From contig NC_030821.1 in the NCBI RefSeq assembly GCF_001704415.2, forward strand, positions 37,493,210-37,557,209: a DNA stretch of 64,000 nucleotides. The letters are read 5' to 3'. Source of the stretch: Capra hircus (taxonomy: Eukaryota; Chordata; Mammalia; Artiodactyla; Bovidae). This document shows, piece by piece, positions 44,032 through 54,909 of the stretch (positions are counted from its first letter, which is position 1; every line of letters starts with the position of its first letter). The translations under genes and the position numbers were made by a program. Below the pieces are notes generated by a model. It was given only the letters and a program-made list of their open reading frames with translations. It had not been told where the DNA came from and did not search any database.

Positions 44032-45160
44032 TTGTATACCACAAGAGTTCCATCTCATTTTTCCTTAACTTTGTGACTTTCCCTGAACTTTTTATTCAGA
44101 AGTTGAATTGCATGTAAATTGGAGCTAATAAGTGACCCCAGGTGACATAAGATCATATATGAGAAGTCATACATTCAGTGCCTCATTTTAATAGGTAAAG
44201 TTTATGTTTACATCTTGGAGGCATTTGTGTGAATACTTATGACACCTAGTGGTCAGAAACTGGGAAATAGGATATTTAGGGAACAGAACGGTCTGAAGGA
44301 GCAGAGCTATAAACGAAGGAAGAACTACTTTTTAGCAAAACATTTGTCCACAAAGGTTTCTGGTTCTGAGATCCCTCATATAAGAAGAATCAACTTGAAG
44401 AAAACAAAGGGTCACATAACCCTTAAAAAGTAAAAGGGTCTAAAGAAAGTGGAAGTATGCCATCTTCAGTTCCAGATTCTGAACTAAGGAAGAAATTAAT
44501 TCATTTGTATTCTTCCCATCTAGCAGTTTGAAAAACAGTCATTAAAGAACTTCTGTGATCTGCCATTGCTCAAGCTGTTCAAGGATACACACTGTTCTTT
44601 AGAACAGTGAACTCACAGGTCAGTATCGTTTTATTTTGTATCAACATCTTTTTATTTCCCATGTGTTGATGCGTGGGAAAACGTTTTAAAAATGTTGCCA
44701 CTAAGGGAAAATTCTCAATTATTCATGGTGTCTACTTTGCAAAATCTTCAAAGAGAAGAAATGTAAAATCTGGAGTTCCTTTTCAATAAAAACAGTAGCT
44801 TACCTTCTTTCTTAAAAAAGTGAGAATCAGAAAGATAATAATAACCAGAAGAGAGGAGATTCACAGAGTTCGAATGCATTTGAAAAAAACAATTCACTGG
44901 AGGAAGGGGTAGGCAGGAATGAGCACCACTGTTTATACAGAAAGCCATGTTAATAACATTCCTGGAAATTGTTATAGCTGATCACTCCCTTTGGTTCCTC
45001 TCTAAACTTTTTGGCATTTTCAAATGAGATCCACCCTAGGAACTTTATCATAGAAGGCCCACTATCCACTTTCCTTCATATATTCAGTATATTCCATTCT
45101 TTAAGCAAACCATAACCAATTGCTTAGACTCCTGTTATCTGAAATGTATTCCCAAATATT
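44032..45160. other. Unassigned DNA
   Basis: No gene or named repeat. A small inverted repeat (cactgttct/agaacagtg, 44590-44609) is noted but not interpreted. Confidence 0.4.
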
Positions 45161-45162
45161 GC

Positions 45163-45665
45163 TGCTGTTCCTCAGTCACTTAGTCATGTCTGGCTCTTTG
45201 TAACCCCATGGACGGCAGCATGCCAGGCTCCTCTGTTCTCCAGGCTCCCCCAGAGTTTGCTCAAATTCATGTCCATTGAGTCAGTGATGCTATCTAACCA
45301 TCTCATCCTCTCCCACTCCCTTCTCCTTTTGCTGTCGTTCTTTCCCAGGGTCAGAGTCTTTTTCAATGAGTCGGCTCTTCACATCAGGCAGCCAAAAATT
45401 GGAGCTTCAGCATCAGTCCTTCCAAAGACTATTCAGGGTTGATTTCCTTTAGAATTGACTGGTTTAATATGCTTGAAGTTCAAGGGACTCTCAATAGTCT
45501 TCTCCAGAACCACAACGCAAAAGCAACAGTTCTTCGCTGCTCAGCTTTTTTTATGGTCCAGCTCTCACATTGGTACCTGACTACCAGGAAAACCAGTGTT
45601 GACTATACAGACCTTTGCAGCAAAGTGGTGTATCTGCTTTTTAATACACTGTCTCCCAAGTATTA
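45163..45665 (-). mobile_element. BovB 3' portion, antisense (old)
   Basis: About 500 bp from 'ctgctgttcctcagtcactt' to 'cactgtctcccaagtatt'. The number of mismatches to the other copies makes it one of the oldest BovB copies here. Confidence 0.9.
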
Positions 45666-46229
45666 TTTGCTCTTCTAAAGGTTTGTTTTACAGGCTGTAG
45701 GGATAGTGTTGGATTTTTTCACGTAAGTCCCCTCCTTTTGAAAACAAATCCCTAAATAGTCTGGTATTTCTTAGGCTTTGCCTAAGAAAGATGCTCCCAT
45801 TAAGACATCAGTCTAGTTACTAATGTTTATATTTGAACTAGTTTGTAATTTCTCAAGAATGATTGATTAATCTGGATTACCTATCCTACTGCTCCTCTTC
45901 ATTATTGTAAACAGCCAAGACCTAGAAGAGTCTGAAGTTCTTTCCAGACACTGAGAATTGTCTGAGAATTGAATCAGCTCAGTAGATACATATTTTCTAT
46001 AACTTTGAAGACAAAAGAGTTTAAATTGGAGTTAACTTCTCTGTGTAAAGAGAAAGAAAGTATGAAAGAGAGAGAGAAGAAGGAAGGCAGGAAGAAGAAA
46101 GGAAGGAAAAGGAAAAGAAAAAAGAAAGAAAGAAAAGAAGTTCTTAGAATCCAAATATCTAGTAAGCAAGTTTTTAGGAACAGAGAAAAACTAAAATACT
46201 CTTTATGTATTGAAGTTTCTCTTAAGATC
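45666..46229. other. Unassigned DNA with purine tract
   Basis: 46047-46140 is nearly pure A/G (GAAA/GGAA units) and produces a lysine-rich frame. Confidence 0.5.
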
Positions 46230-46372
46230 TTTCTCACAGCCGTGTCTGGAAGTCAAGTGAATGCAACCAGTGGAGGTTCCATCATTAACCATCTGTGTAT
46301 CCTTGGACAAGTCACACAAACATTCTGGATCTTCCTTTCTTCATCTTACAATATGGAGATATTTTGCTAAGT
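46230..46372 (+). mobile_element. MIR SINE
   Basis: 'accatctgtgtatccttgga', 'caagtcacacaaacattctg' and 'cttcatcttacaatatggag' match sense MIR. Confidence 0.65.
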
Positions 46373-46374
46373 GA

Positions 46375-47998
46375 TAACTAACAGAAGGAGAAAAGAGGTG
46401 GCAAGAATACACAGAACAACTGTACAAAAAAGAGCTTCATGACCCAGATAATCACAATGGTGTGATCACTCACCTAGAGCCAGACATCCTGGAAGGTGAA
46501 GTCAAGTGGGCCTTAGAAAGCATCACTATGAACACAGCTAGCGGAGGTGATGGAATTCCAGTGGAGCTATTTCAAATCCTGAAAGATGATGCTGTAAAAG
46601 TGCTGCACTCAATATGCCAGCAAATTTGGAAAACTCAGCAGTGGCCACAGGACAGGAAAAGGTCAGTTTTCATTCCAATCCCAAAGAAAGGCAATGCCAA
46701 AGAATGCTCAAACTACCGCACAGTTGCACTCATCTCACATGCTAATAAAGTAATGCTCAAAATTCTCCAAGCCAGGCTTCAGCAATACGTGAAACCGTTA
46801 ACTTCCAGATGGTTCAAGCTGATTTTAGAAAAGGCAGAGGAACCAGAGATCAAACTGCCAACACCTGCTGGATCATGGAAAAAGCAAGAGAGTTCCAGAA
46901 AAACATCTATTTCTGCTTTATTGACTATGCCAAAGCCTTTGACTGTGTGGATCACAAGAAACTGTGGAAAATTCTGAAAGAGATGGGAATACAAGACCAC
47001 CTGACCTGCCTCTTGAGAAATCTATATGCAGGTCAGGAAGGAACAGTTAGAACTGAACATGGAACAACAGACTTGTTCCAGATAGGAAAAGGAGTACGTC
47101 AAGGCTGTCTATTGTCACCCTGTTTATTTAACTTATATGCAGAGTACATTATGAGAAACGCTGGGCTGGAAGAAGCACAAGCTGTAATCAAGATTGCCAG
47201 GAGAAATATCAATAACCTCAGATAAGCAGATGACACCACCCTTATGGCAGAAAGTGAGGAGGAACTAAAAAGCCTTTTGATGAAGGTGAAAGAGGAGCGT
47301 GAAAAAGTTGCTCAACAATCAGAAAACGAAGATCATGGCATCTGGTCCCATCACTTCATGGGAAATAGATGGGGAAACAGTGTCACACTTTATTTTGGGG
47401 GGCTCCAAAATCACTGCAGATAGTGATCGGAGCCATGAAATTAAAAGACGCTTACTCCCTGGAAGGAAAGTTATGACCAACCTAGATGGCATATTAAAAA
47501 GCAGAGACATTACTTTGCCAACAAAGGTCCATCTAGTCAAGGCTATTGTTTTTCCAGTGATCATGTATGGATGTGAGAGTTGGACTGTGAAGAAAGCTGA
47601 GTGCCAAAGAATTGATGCTTTTGAACTGTGGTGTTGGAGAAGGCTCTTGAGAGTGCCTTGGACTGCAAGGAGATCCAACCAGTCCATTCTAAAGGAGATC
47701 AGTCCTGGGTGTTCATTGAAAGTACTGATGCTGAAGCTGAAACTCCAGTACTTTGGCCACCTCATGTGAAGAGTTGACTCATTGGAAAAGACCCTGATGC
47801 TGGGAGGGATTGGGGGCAGGAGGAGAAAGGGACGACAGAGGATGAGATGGCTGGATGGCATCACTGACTCGATGGACATGAGTTTGAGTCCATGAACTCT
47901 GAGAGTTGGTGATGGACAGGGAGGCCTGGCATGCTGTGATTCATGGGGTCTCAAAGTGTCAGACACAACTGAGAGACTGAATTGAACTGAACTGAACT
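46375..47998 (+). mobile_element. BovB LINE, longest copy in the window (1.6 kb)
   Basis: Begins near the C-terminal end of the endonuclease-RT linker ('gaggtggcaagaatacacag') and includes the whole RT region and C-terminal domain. It ends in 'gaattgaactgaactgaa' at about 47997. The first bases appear internally deleted relative to intact BovB, so the true 5' truncation point is uncertain. Confidence 0.95.
46384..47969 (+). pseudogene. BovB endonuclease/reverse transcriptase remnant, catalytic tyrosine is a stop
   Basis: The frame from 46462 gives RT motifs 1-2 (FIPIPKKGNAKECSNYR, then HANKVMLKIL). Two single-base insertions (about 46793 and 46811) move it to a second frame with motif A (FIDYAKAFD), motif B (RQGCLLSPCLFN) and the AEYIMRNAGLEEAQ block. 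The YADD box is destroyed: its tyrosine codon is TAA (47223-47225), followed by intact GCA GAT GAC. About ten bases are missing near 47310. The C-terminal domain (VMYGCESWTVKKAE) is readable from 47299 in another frame. Confidence 0.9.
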
Positions 47999-48619
47999 AG
48001 GGTCTCCTCTGCTGATGAATTAATTTTTTTTAATAGCTTATTGTATTGACTTTTTCTTATTTTATTTTCTCTGCTAATTAGGCCCCTCAAGTTTCCAATT
48101 CAATACCCTTTGAGATTTGAACCAAGAGAAGATGAAAACAAAGATAATATCTATTTTCTCACTGATATGGAAAATGAGAAAACAGAAAAATATACAAGAA
48201 GATTATCACAGGAAAGAAAGAACTACTGTTTTAAAGAAATATAAAAAACCAAAAGTGCAATCTAAGCAGCAACATAGAATGATAGTTTTTTGTATTAAGT
48301 ACAATAATTGCAACATTCTGAAATATTATTGGTTTGAACGGTGGGAATTAGTTATTAGTGTTTCAAGGTTGGGAAAGAAACACGCTTAAGAAATTAGTTT
48401 CAAAAAGCTAGAAATTTCTTTTCTAGCTTTCAGTTCTACAGTTTTACACATTTCCAGAGAGATTCAAATATGTGATATGGAGTTGAATTCTCTTGTTTCC
48501 TTCCAGCCCTGAAAAGCTGAGTCTATATTTATTTCTCCTGGATTTTTCTACCAAATGGCCCTTCCAAGTCCCTCTGGGCTTAGAGTTATTTGAGTCCATG
48601 ACTCCTATTTGCTGAAGGA
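47999..48619. other. Unassigned AT-rich DNA
   Basis: A lysine-rich 90-codon frame (48117-48389) has no recognised domain. 'agctagaaatttcttttctagct' near 48407 folds back on itself. Confidence 0.4.
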
Positions 48620-49090
48620 AAACCAGAATGTCATCCCAAAATATGCCTCTTTGACATAAAAATTATTTTGAGTTGAAGGCAATGAAGAAGCAGTAAACGC
48701 AGCTCAAGTTACCCCCGTTCTGCCTAAACACAGGAAATAAATTCTCCTTTCACTGGAGACAGACTCTTAACCCAGTGAAGGCAGCAGAAAAGTCTGCAAC
48801 ACAAGATTGTTAAGCTAATCCTATATTCTGAGTTACTTCTTCACCATTTACCACCCTTAGCCCAAACCCCTTTTTCTTCTCAATTCTTCGCAAATTATTG
48901 TTTCTTTGTCTAAAAGATACAAAAGCTTCCTGCTCCAATCACTTCTTTGGATCTTCATTCTCTTGTGCAGGCTCCATCTTCACATAAAAACTCAATATAA
49001 TTTGTCTGTTCTTCTCCTGTTCATCTGTCTTGTCAGTTTAATTTGCAGCCAAGGACACTAAGAAGGATGAGAAAAAAATTTTCCTCCCCT
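48620..49090 (+). mobile_element. ERV-type LTR-like segment
   Basis: 'gtctaaaagatacaaaagct', 'cttttggatcttcattct'-type U3/R sequence and the closing 'gttcatctgtcttgtcagtt' plus 'ttttcctcccctatg' are features of an old solo LTR. No gag, pol or env sequence is present. Family not assigned. Confidence 0.45.
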
Positions 49091-49700
49091 ATGTTGTCAA
49101 CCCATGAGAACAGGAAAGTCCCTCGGTGGACTGATGAAGTGAGAAGGCTTAGGAATAAATATCATTTTCACTGTTTTTACCATCTTCATGTACCTGGTGA
49201 GGAAATGAAGTGTAGGTAACCCAGAAAGGGTAAGAAATAAGAAACATTAGTGTGGGCAGTCTAGTACTACCAGACAATGCCTGGAAAAATACTCATTTTA
49301 TTTGTTTGTTTTTAGAAGAACCTATATTTATGACACTCTAGCCCCTCCCCAAATGAATGAGTTTGTTCCAGAAACTCATTCACATGGTGCCAAGTACTGT
49401 TTGCAAGTGGGTTGCATGACTTGTATATTTACAGTAGCACTTCTCAGGAAGTGCTAAAGTAAATCCTGTGGCTGAGAAGAGTCTTAGATTGTTTGGGTTC
49501 CTGTGATATTTATTTAACATGAACTAAAGTGGAAGAGCACAGATACCATGCACGCATCTCAGAGAACACCTGCTACCCTGTCCCAGTAGATGTCTGATTC
49601 AAGACTGTTAAAAAAGAAAAAGCCAAAGCTATGGGGCGTACTCAGCTAATGTTCTTTTTCCCAATATTAAATTTCCCATAGGACTAGATTTTTTTAAGTC
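49091..49700. other. Unassigned DNA
   Basis: Nothing recognised. Confidence 0.4.
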
Positions 49701-49709
49701 TAGTTTTGA

Positions 49710-50073
49710 TACTTCCCTGGTGGCACAGTGCATAAGAACCTGCCTGTCATTGCAGTGGCCACGGGTTTGATCCCTGATCAGGGAAGATTCCACATGCCAC
49801 GGAGCAGCTAAGCCCACATGCCACAACTACTGAGCCCACATTCTAGAGCCTGCAGGCCACAACCTCAGAGCTCTGTGCTGCAGCTACTGAAGCCGGAGTG
49901 CCTAGAGCTGCGCTTGGCAACAAGAGATGCCACCACGATGAGAAGCCTGTGCGTCCCAACAAAGAGTAGCCTCTACTTGCTGAAACCAGAGAAAGCCCCC
50001 TCAAAGCAACAAAGACCCAGTGCTGCCAAAAATAAATAAATACATAAAATAATTTTTTAATTGTTTTAAATTT
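49710..50073 (+). mobile_element. CHR-type SINE (cetartiodactyl, tRNA-derived)
   Basis: Head 'acttccctggtggcacagtg' with a B box 'gggtttgatccctg', then a body unlike Bov-tA: 'ccacaactactgagcccaca', 'tgagaagcctgtgcgtccca' and 'aacaaagagtagcctctact', ending in an AAATAAATA tail. Short TSD tagttttga at 49701-49709 and 50074-50082. This family predates the ruminants. Confidence 0.85.
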
Positions 50074-50279
50074 TAGTTTTGAAAGGCAGTGAAAAGATTA
50101 ATTGTGGAAAGGAAAGAACAGAGGATACAGAGAAATTAAAGAAATTGTATTTTTCTTTTTAAACTAAATTCTTACCATATTAGCCGGCTTTTGTGGAGGC
50201 TTATTTCAGGGCCTGGGTTCATTACACAACTAGCAGAGAATTATGAAGTTCAAAGAAATCTATACCATGCATCTTATGT

Positions 50280-50304
50280 GTATATATATATATATATGTT
50301 TATG
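50280..50304. repeat. (TA)n microsatellite
   Basis: About nine TA units bounded by GTG and TG. Confidence 0.85.
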
Positions 50305-50326
50305 TATTTGTACAGTAATGTATGAA

Positions 50327-50452
50327 TTCATGGAGAGGAAATGGCAGCCCACTCCAGTATTCTTGCCTGGAGAATCCCATGGACAGAGGAGCCTGGCAGG
50401 CTACAATCCATGGGGTTACAAAGAATTGGACAGGACTGAGTGACTAAACCAC
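50327..50452 (+). mobile_element. Bov-A SINE
   Basis: 'ggagaggaaatggcagccca' to 'gactgagtgactaaacc', a monomer without tRNA head and with an ACCACC tail. Confidence 0.9.
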
Positions 50453-51020
50453 CACATACAGATTCTGTTCAAAATGATTCTGTGTTTGTTTAGATAGCAT
50501 CTTTGCTTCCATGTCAGTCTATTATTTTGTAAACCTACTGAGGGCAAGGGACATCTCTAATCCCACAAGTTGCCTCAAATGAATATCAGTCTATGCCACG
50601 CCATCCTCCCATTCTCCCCACCATTCTAGCAGCCAGCAAGAATGTCCCTGTTTGATGATACATTAGACTTTGTGCTCTTATCAATCTCCTGTAACCTCCA
50701 AACCCAGCATATGTATCAACCCTGAGCAAATTGGACCCTGTGTCTTCCTTCCCTGTAATGAATCTTCCTTTCTGTTACACATTAGCATAACAACCTTCCA
50801 GGAACCTACCAGCCTCTTTCTCTGAGGCTGCTTTTTTAGAAAGGAATGCTACTGATTTATGGGTCCTTCTGCTTATTCTAGAAACAGTTTTTTTAAGGAA
50901 AAAAAAACACTCTTATCATTGTGGATCTGAGCAGTAGGCATTCCACTGTTATGCAATTCCTTTTAGAAAGTGCACTGACTCCCAGGTGATATTAAGTACC
51001 AAAATCAAGAAAGACTTTTT
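50453..51020. other. Unassigned DNA
   Basis: 50510-50620 weakly recalls an L2 3' end ('taaacctactgagggcaagg'). The rest is unassigned. Confidence 0.4.
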
Positions 51021-51036
51021 AAAATGGTCCACATTA

Positions 51037-51593
51037 GAACTGATTCAAATGTATTCTTTTTAACAGCTGAGTAATACTCCATTGTGTATATGTACCACAG
51101 CTTTTTATCCATTCATCTGCTGATGGACATCTAGTTTCAATGAGATGGATGAAACTGGAGCCGATTATACAGAGTAAAGTAATCCAGAAAGAAAAACACC
51201 AATACAGTATACTAACACATATATATGGAATTTAGAAAGATGGTAATGATAACCTTGTATGCGAGACAGCAAAAGAGACACAGATGTATAGAACGGACTT
51301 TTGGACCCTGAGGGAGAGGGAGAGGGAGGGATGATTTGGGAGAATGGCACTGAAACCTGTATACTATCATGTAAGAAACGAATCGCCAGTCTATGTTCTA
51401 TACAGGATACAGGATGCTTGAGGCTGGTGCACGGGGATGATCCAGAGAGATGATATGGGGTGGGAAGTGGGAGGGGGGTTCAGGATTGGGAACTCATGTA
51501 CACCCATGGTGGATTCATGTCAATATATGGCAAAACCAATACAGTATTGTAAAGTAAAATAAAGTAAAAATAAAAATTTAATAATTAAAAAAT
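51037..51593 (+). mobile_element. Bovid L1 3' end with 5' inversion and 16-bp TSD
   Basis: The 3' part (from about 51138) is sense L1 ('gagatggatgaaactggagc', 'tgggaactcatgtacaccca', A-rich end). The first ~100 bp (51037-51137) are the immediately preceding L1 sequence in reverse orientation ('gagtaatactccattgtgta'). Aaaatggtccacatta is identical at 51021-51036 and 51594-51609. This is the twin-priming structure. Confidence 0.93.
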
Positions 51594-51609
51594 AAAATGG
51601 TCCACATTA

Positions 51610-51869
51610 AAAAAAATTTTTTTAATAAATGAGCAATTATTTAAAAACACAAGGCAATTCTAGATGGGCTAATAAGACCTATCTCCAAGGGAGGTCGTTA
51701 AACTAATTAAGAAAAGTACAGAGATCCGTGTATAATTATGCCTGGATTTACAGAGAATATTTCTAGAAAGATAAATAAGAAACAAGCTACCATGATTGCC
51801 TCTGAATGGTAGATCTGAGTGGGAGACCTGAGTGGCTGGGCAAAAGGGTGTAGAAAGACTTATTGCTTA
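51610..51869. other. Unassigned DNA
   Basis: Nothing recognised. Confidence 0.4.
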
Positions 51870-52400
51870 CTCTATTAAAACAAGGTCCCCCTAAACAGAG
51901 TTCCCCTGCCGAGTTTATGATTATGCCCTCTATCCAAAACTTTATTCTCTTTCTTGTCCTTTCTGACCTCAATCCTGTGCTAACTGAATACTAATCAACC
52001 AGAGTTAGATGACTGTTGTTGATAACATGTTGATAACATGCTACTATGGTAAAATTGCTATTATAGATGTCATCATTACCATACAAATTCAGGTTGTTTT
52101 TCCAGAGCAAGATGAGCTGAGAGACCCCCAGCCATGGACCGCTTGGCCACAGAATCAAACCAGAACATCCTGACTTCCAAAACAATGATTAAGAGATGTC
52201 ACAGAAATGTCACAAGACAATGATTAACCCTAGCTTCCTTGTTCTTCCCCTTTAAAATGCTCCCAACTCAAAGAGTTAGTGGAAGTGAATCTGAGGCATG
52301 TCTCCCATTCCTTTGCTTGCCACCCTGTAATGAAGCCTTACTTTGCTACAGACCCACTGTCAGACTTTAGCTTTCTGCCCACAAGTCCTTGCTTAGTTAC
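51870..52400 (+). mobile_element. ERV1-like LTR candidate
   Basis: GC-moderate segment with an LTR-like order: a promoter-like 'cttcccctttaaaatgctcc', then 'cctttgcttgccaccctgta' and a weak polyadenylation-type 'taatgaagcctta'. No retroviral coding sequence. Family not identified; could be an unrelated old repeat. Confidence 0.4.
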
Positions 52401-52469
52401 ATTACCTTGTGAATATTGTAGTATGTGCATTGAGTTTATTTATAGATTTAAAGTGATTTATTAATTTCA

Positions 52470-52662
52470 AAGGAGCTTCATGGGTGGCTTAGACAGTAAA
52501 GAATCTGCCTGCAACATGGGAAACCCAGGTTCAATCCCTGGGTCAGGAAGATCCCCTGGAGAAGAGAATGGCAATCCCCTCCAGTATTTTTGTCTGGAAA
52601 ATTCCATGGACAGAGGGGTCTGGTGGGTACAGGCTATGGGGTCCCGAAGAGTTGGAACCCTT
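52470..52662 (+). mobile_element. Bov-tA SINE
   Basis: 'ggagcttcatgggtggctta' head, B box 'aggttcaatccctgg', 3' end eroded ('gaagagttggaacc'). Confidence 0.9.
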
Positions 52663-52704
52663 TGGTTCTTAGGTACTGAAATCAGACTTTGGCTAGTGTT
52701 CGGA

Positions 52705-52900
52705 TACAGTTGCCAAATAAAATACAGGACACCCAGTTAAATTTGAAATTTAGATAAACCATGTTTAAAAATTAAATATATGTATGTCCCAAGTTCTTCA
52801 TGGGACATACTTAAGCTTTTAAAAAAAATGCTGTTTATGTGAAATTCAAATCTAATTGGGTACCTTGCATTTTCACCTGTTCAGTCTGACAGTCCTGGGT
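52705..52900. mobile_element. Foldback (palindromic) MITE-like element
   Basis: The left arm ('ccaaataaaatacaggacac', 'cagttaaatttgaaattt', 'agataaac') is mirrored by the right arm ('gtttatgtgaaattcaaatc', 'taattgggtaccttgcattt'). The centre is a perfect tatgtccca/tgggacata pair around nine bases. It resembles a mammal-wide MER-type palindromic DNA element; I do not name the family. Confidence 0.65.
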
Positions 52901-53282
52901 CCTGAACCCACCATTTATTTCATTGATGACCCTGGAAAATGAGTGAGGTCAGATTCCTCTGAAGCACAAGAAAGGAGAGGATGATACCTCAGCCTGGTTC
53001 TGCATGGGTGGATGGAGTGCAAGCTGGGCTTCAGAGGGAGGAAACCAGAATTCTGTTCCCTACACCCCCACCTGAGCCTTGTGGGGAACGGAGGACATCT
53101 CCCGGCCTCCTCACTTGCAAGGAACATGCCCCAATAGTCCGAGGAAGACAGTCGACCCATGAAGAGCCATGCTGTGACTGCTGAAAGTACGCCAAAGCTG
53201 GGGGAGAAAAGGGGAACTAGAAATAGATACAAAGGAACAACAAGAAGTAGGTCACTGGGAATAACGGTGAGCAAGGCAGGCA
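52901..53282. other. Unassigned, GC-richer DNA
   Basis: Opposing frames at 52915-53274 (minus, 119 codons) and 52981-53184 (plus) have no recognised domain. Confidence 0.4.
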
Positions 53283-53486
53283 GATTCAGTCACTCAGTCA
53301 CGTCCTACTCTTGTGATGCTGTAGGCTATAGCCCACCAGGCTCCTCTGTCCATGGGATTCTCCAGCAAGAATACTAGAGTGGGTAGTCATTCCTTTCTCC
53401 AGGGGATCTTCCTGATCCAGGGATTGAACCCAGATCTTCTACACTGCAGGCAGACTCTTTACCAACTGAGCCACCGGGGAAGCCAC
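53283..53486 (-). mobile_element. Bov-tA SINE, antisense
   Basis: 'cagattcagtcactcagtca' tail side to 'gccaccggggaagcc' head; B box in antisense 'gggattgaacccag'. Confidence 0.92.
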
Positions 53487-54520
53487 TCTTATTCCTGCTT
53501 GCAGAACCTCTATATTCCTCCTATTGGGTCACCCGTGGTATGCAATGGTTGTCACTCTGTGGTACGCAAAAAAAACCCTGAAGGACGGTACCTCCTCTTT
53601 GCTTTGCCTGCAGGGGGCTGTTTCATGCCCCTGCATGAAAATTCAGGCTAGAATTTACCAAGTGAGATGGTTCATGGAAGGACCAGTGGATTCCATGTCA
53701 TGCACACCTTGTCACACTTCATTTGCCATAAAGTAGGGCCCTTGATTCAGGTAATGCTGTTTCAGCAAATTAGACAGATGTTGTGGTCCCTGAGACAGTG
53801 GTGTTAAGCTGATAAACCTACAGCAAGAAGGGAAACCCTGTATCTGCGAGGTGTGTGTGTCTGCCTGATCTGGAGAGAGTGAGTCACAGATTCTACCGAG
53901 GAAGAGCTAGTAAATCCTTGCTGTATACACTCACTGAAGCATTGCAGGCAGTTCTGACTCCCTATTATGCCCATCTAAGTGCCCCAAATCATGGTTCAAA
54001 CAAGAATCACTAACAACAATCATCTCTCTCAGTTTCCATGGGCCAGGAATTCCCCAGGGCTCAGCAGGGCTGTTTTGAAGAAGAAGCAGCCCCTGAGGCA
54101 AGACTTTCTGAGCAATCAATTTGCTAAAGGAAGTCAGGAGAGATCTGGAAGGCGAGGGGAGGGGAAGCAGGAGCAGAAGGAGGGGGGGAACCAAGACAGG
54201 GTGTGACGGCAGCAGTTCCGCAGAAAGCTGGCTGCACCTGATCCACTGGGCTCCTCTGGAGTGCTGTCCTGCCCTGATGCAAGGGGCCTGAGCACTCTCA
54301 CTCCACACCTGTCGCCACTGGTCATTTCCCACCCTGGACAGCAGGGTGTAAACCCCGAGGCATGCCTGCCTCTACAGATACAGATCCAGTGTCCCCTTCA
54401 GACTGCTCTTAACCTCTGTTTCTTGATCAGTAAAAAAGGAAATATTATTCATATCTACCTTATTTTCTAGGACTAAATGAAATTATGCCTACAAAGTTAT
54501 TGCTTTAATAGCTGGTACAA
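53487..54520. other. Unassigned DNA
   Basis: 54150-54190 is a purine-rich run. The antisense 133-codon frame at 53931-54332 and the plus frames at 53352-53736 have no domain signal. Confidence 0.4.
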
Positions 54521-54522
54521 CT

Positions 54523-54735
54523 GTTGTTGTTTAATCACTGAATCTTGTCTGACTCTTTTGTGACCACATGGACCGTAGCCCACCAGGCTCCTCTGTCCGT
54601 GCGATTCTCCAGGCAAGAATACTGGAGGGGGCAGCTCTTCCCTTCTCCAGGGGATCTTCCCCACCCAGCAACTAAACCCGAGTCCCCTGCATTGCAGGCA
54701 GAGTCTTTATCGTCTTGAGCCATCAGGGACAGAAG
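54523..54735 (-). mobile_element. Bov-tA SINE, antisense
   Basis: TTGTTGTTT tail, body 'gattctccaggcaagaatac', head end 'ttgagccatcaggga'. Confidence 0.92.
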
Positions 54736-54909
54736 ATCATGTCATGAATTATATAGTCTTTATCCCATTTTATGTGATGATTTACATGTTCCACTGCAGA
54801 TATATTAATGTGGTTTATTATAACCATACTGTCCCCAGGTGTCTCTGGGAGTGTTATTAATATATAATACATGGGTTAATATATGGATATCATACATGGA
54901 CTACACTAG

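Noticed and set aside
44590..44609. cactgttct/agaacagtg inverted repeat resembling a steroid-receptor half-site pair
   Set aside because: Half-site orientation and 2-bp spacing do not fit the canonical AGAACAnnnTGTTCT element; short palindromes are expected by chance in 64 kb.
47319..47966. 215-codon antisense frame, the longest in the window
   Set aside because: It is the reverse strand of the BovB C-terminal region; the same antisense frame recurs in fragments at 1250, 13628, 20827, 36964 and 40805, so it follows from repeat composition.
51870..52400. Possible provirus next to the LTR-like segment
   Set aside because: No gag, pro, pol or env coding sequence is recognisable on either side; at most a solo LTR.
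53931..54332. 133-codon antisense frame with Leu/Pro/Ser-rich segment
   Set aside because: Low-complexity leucine/serine composition comes from a purine-rich plus-strand run; no homology recognised.
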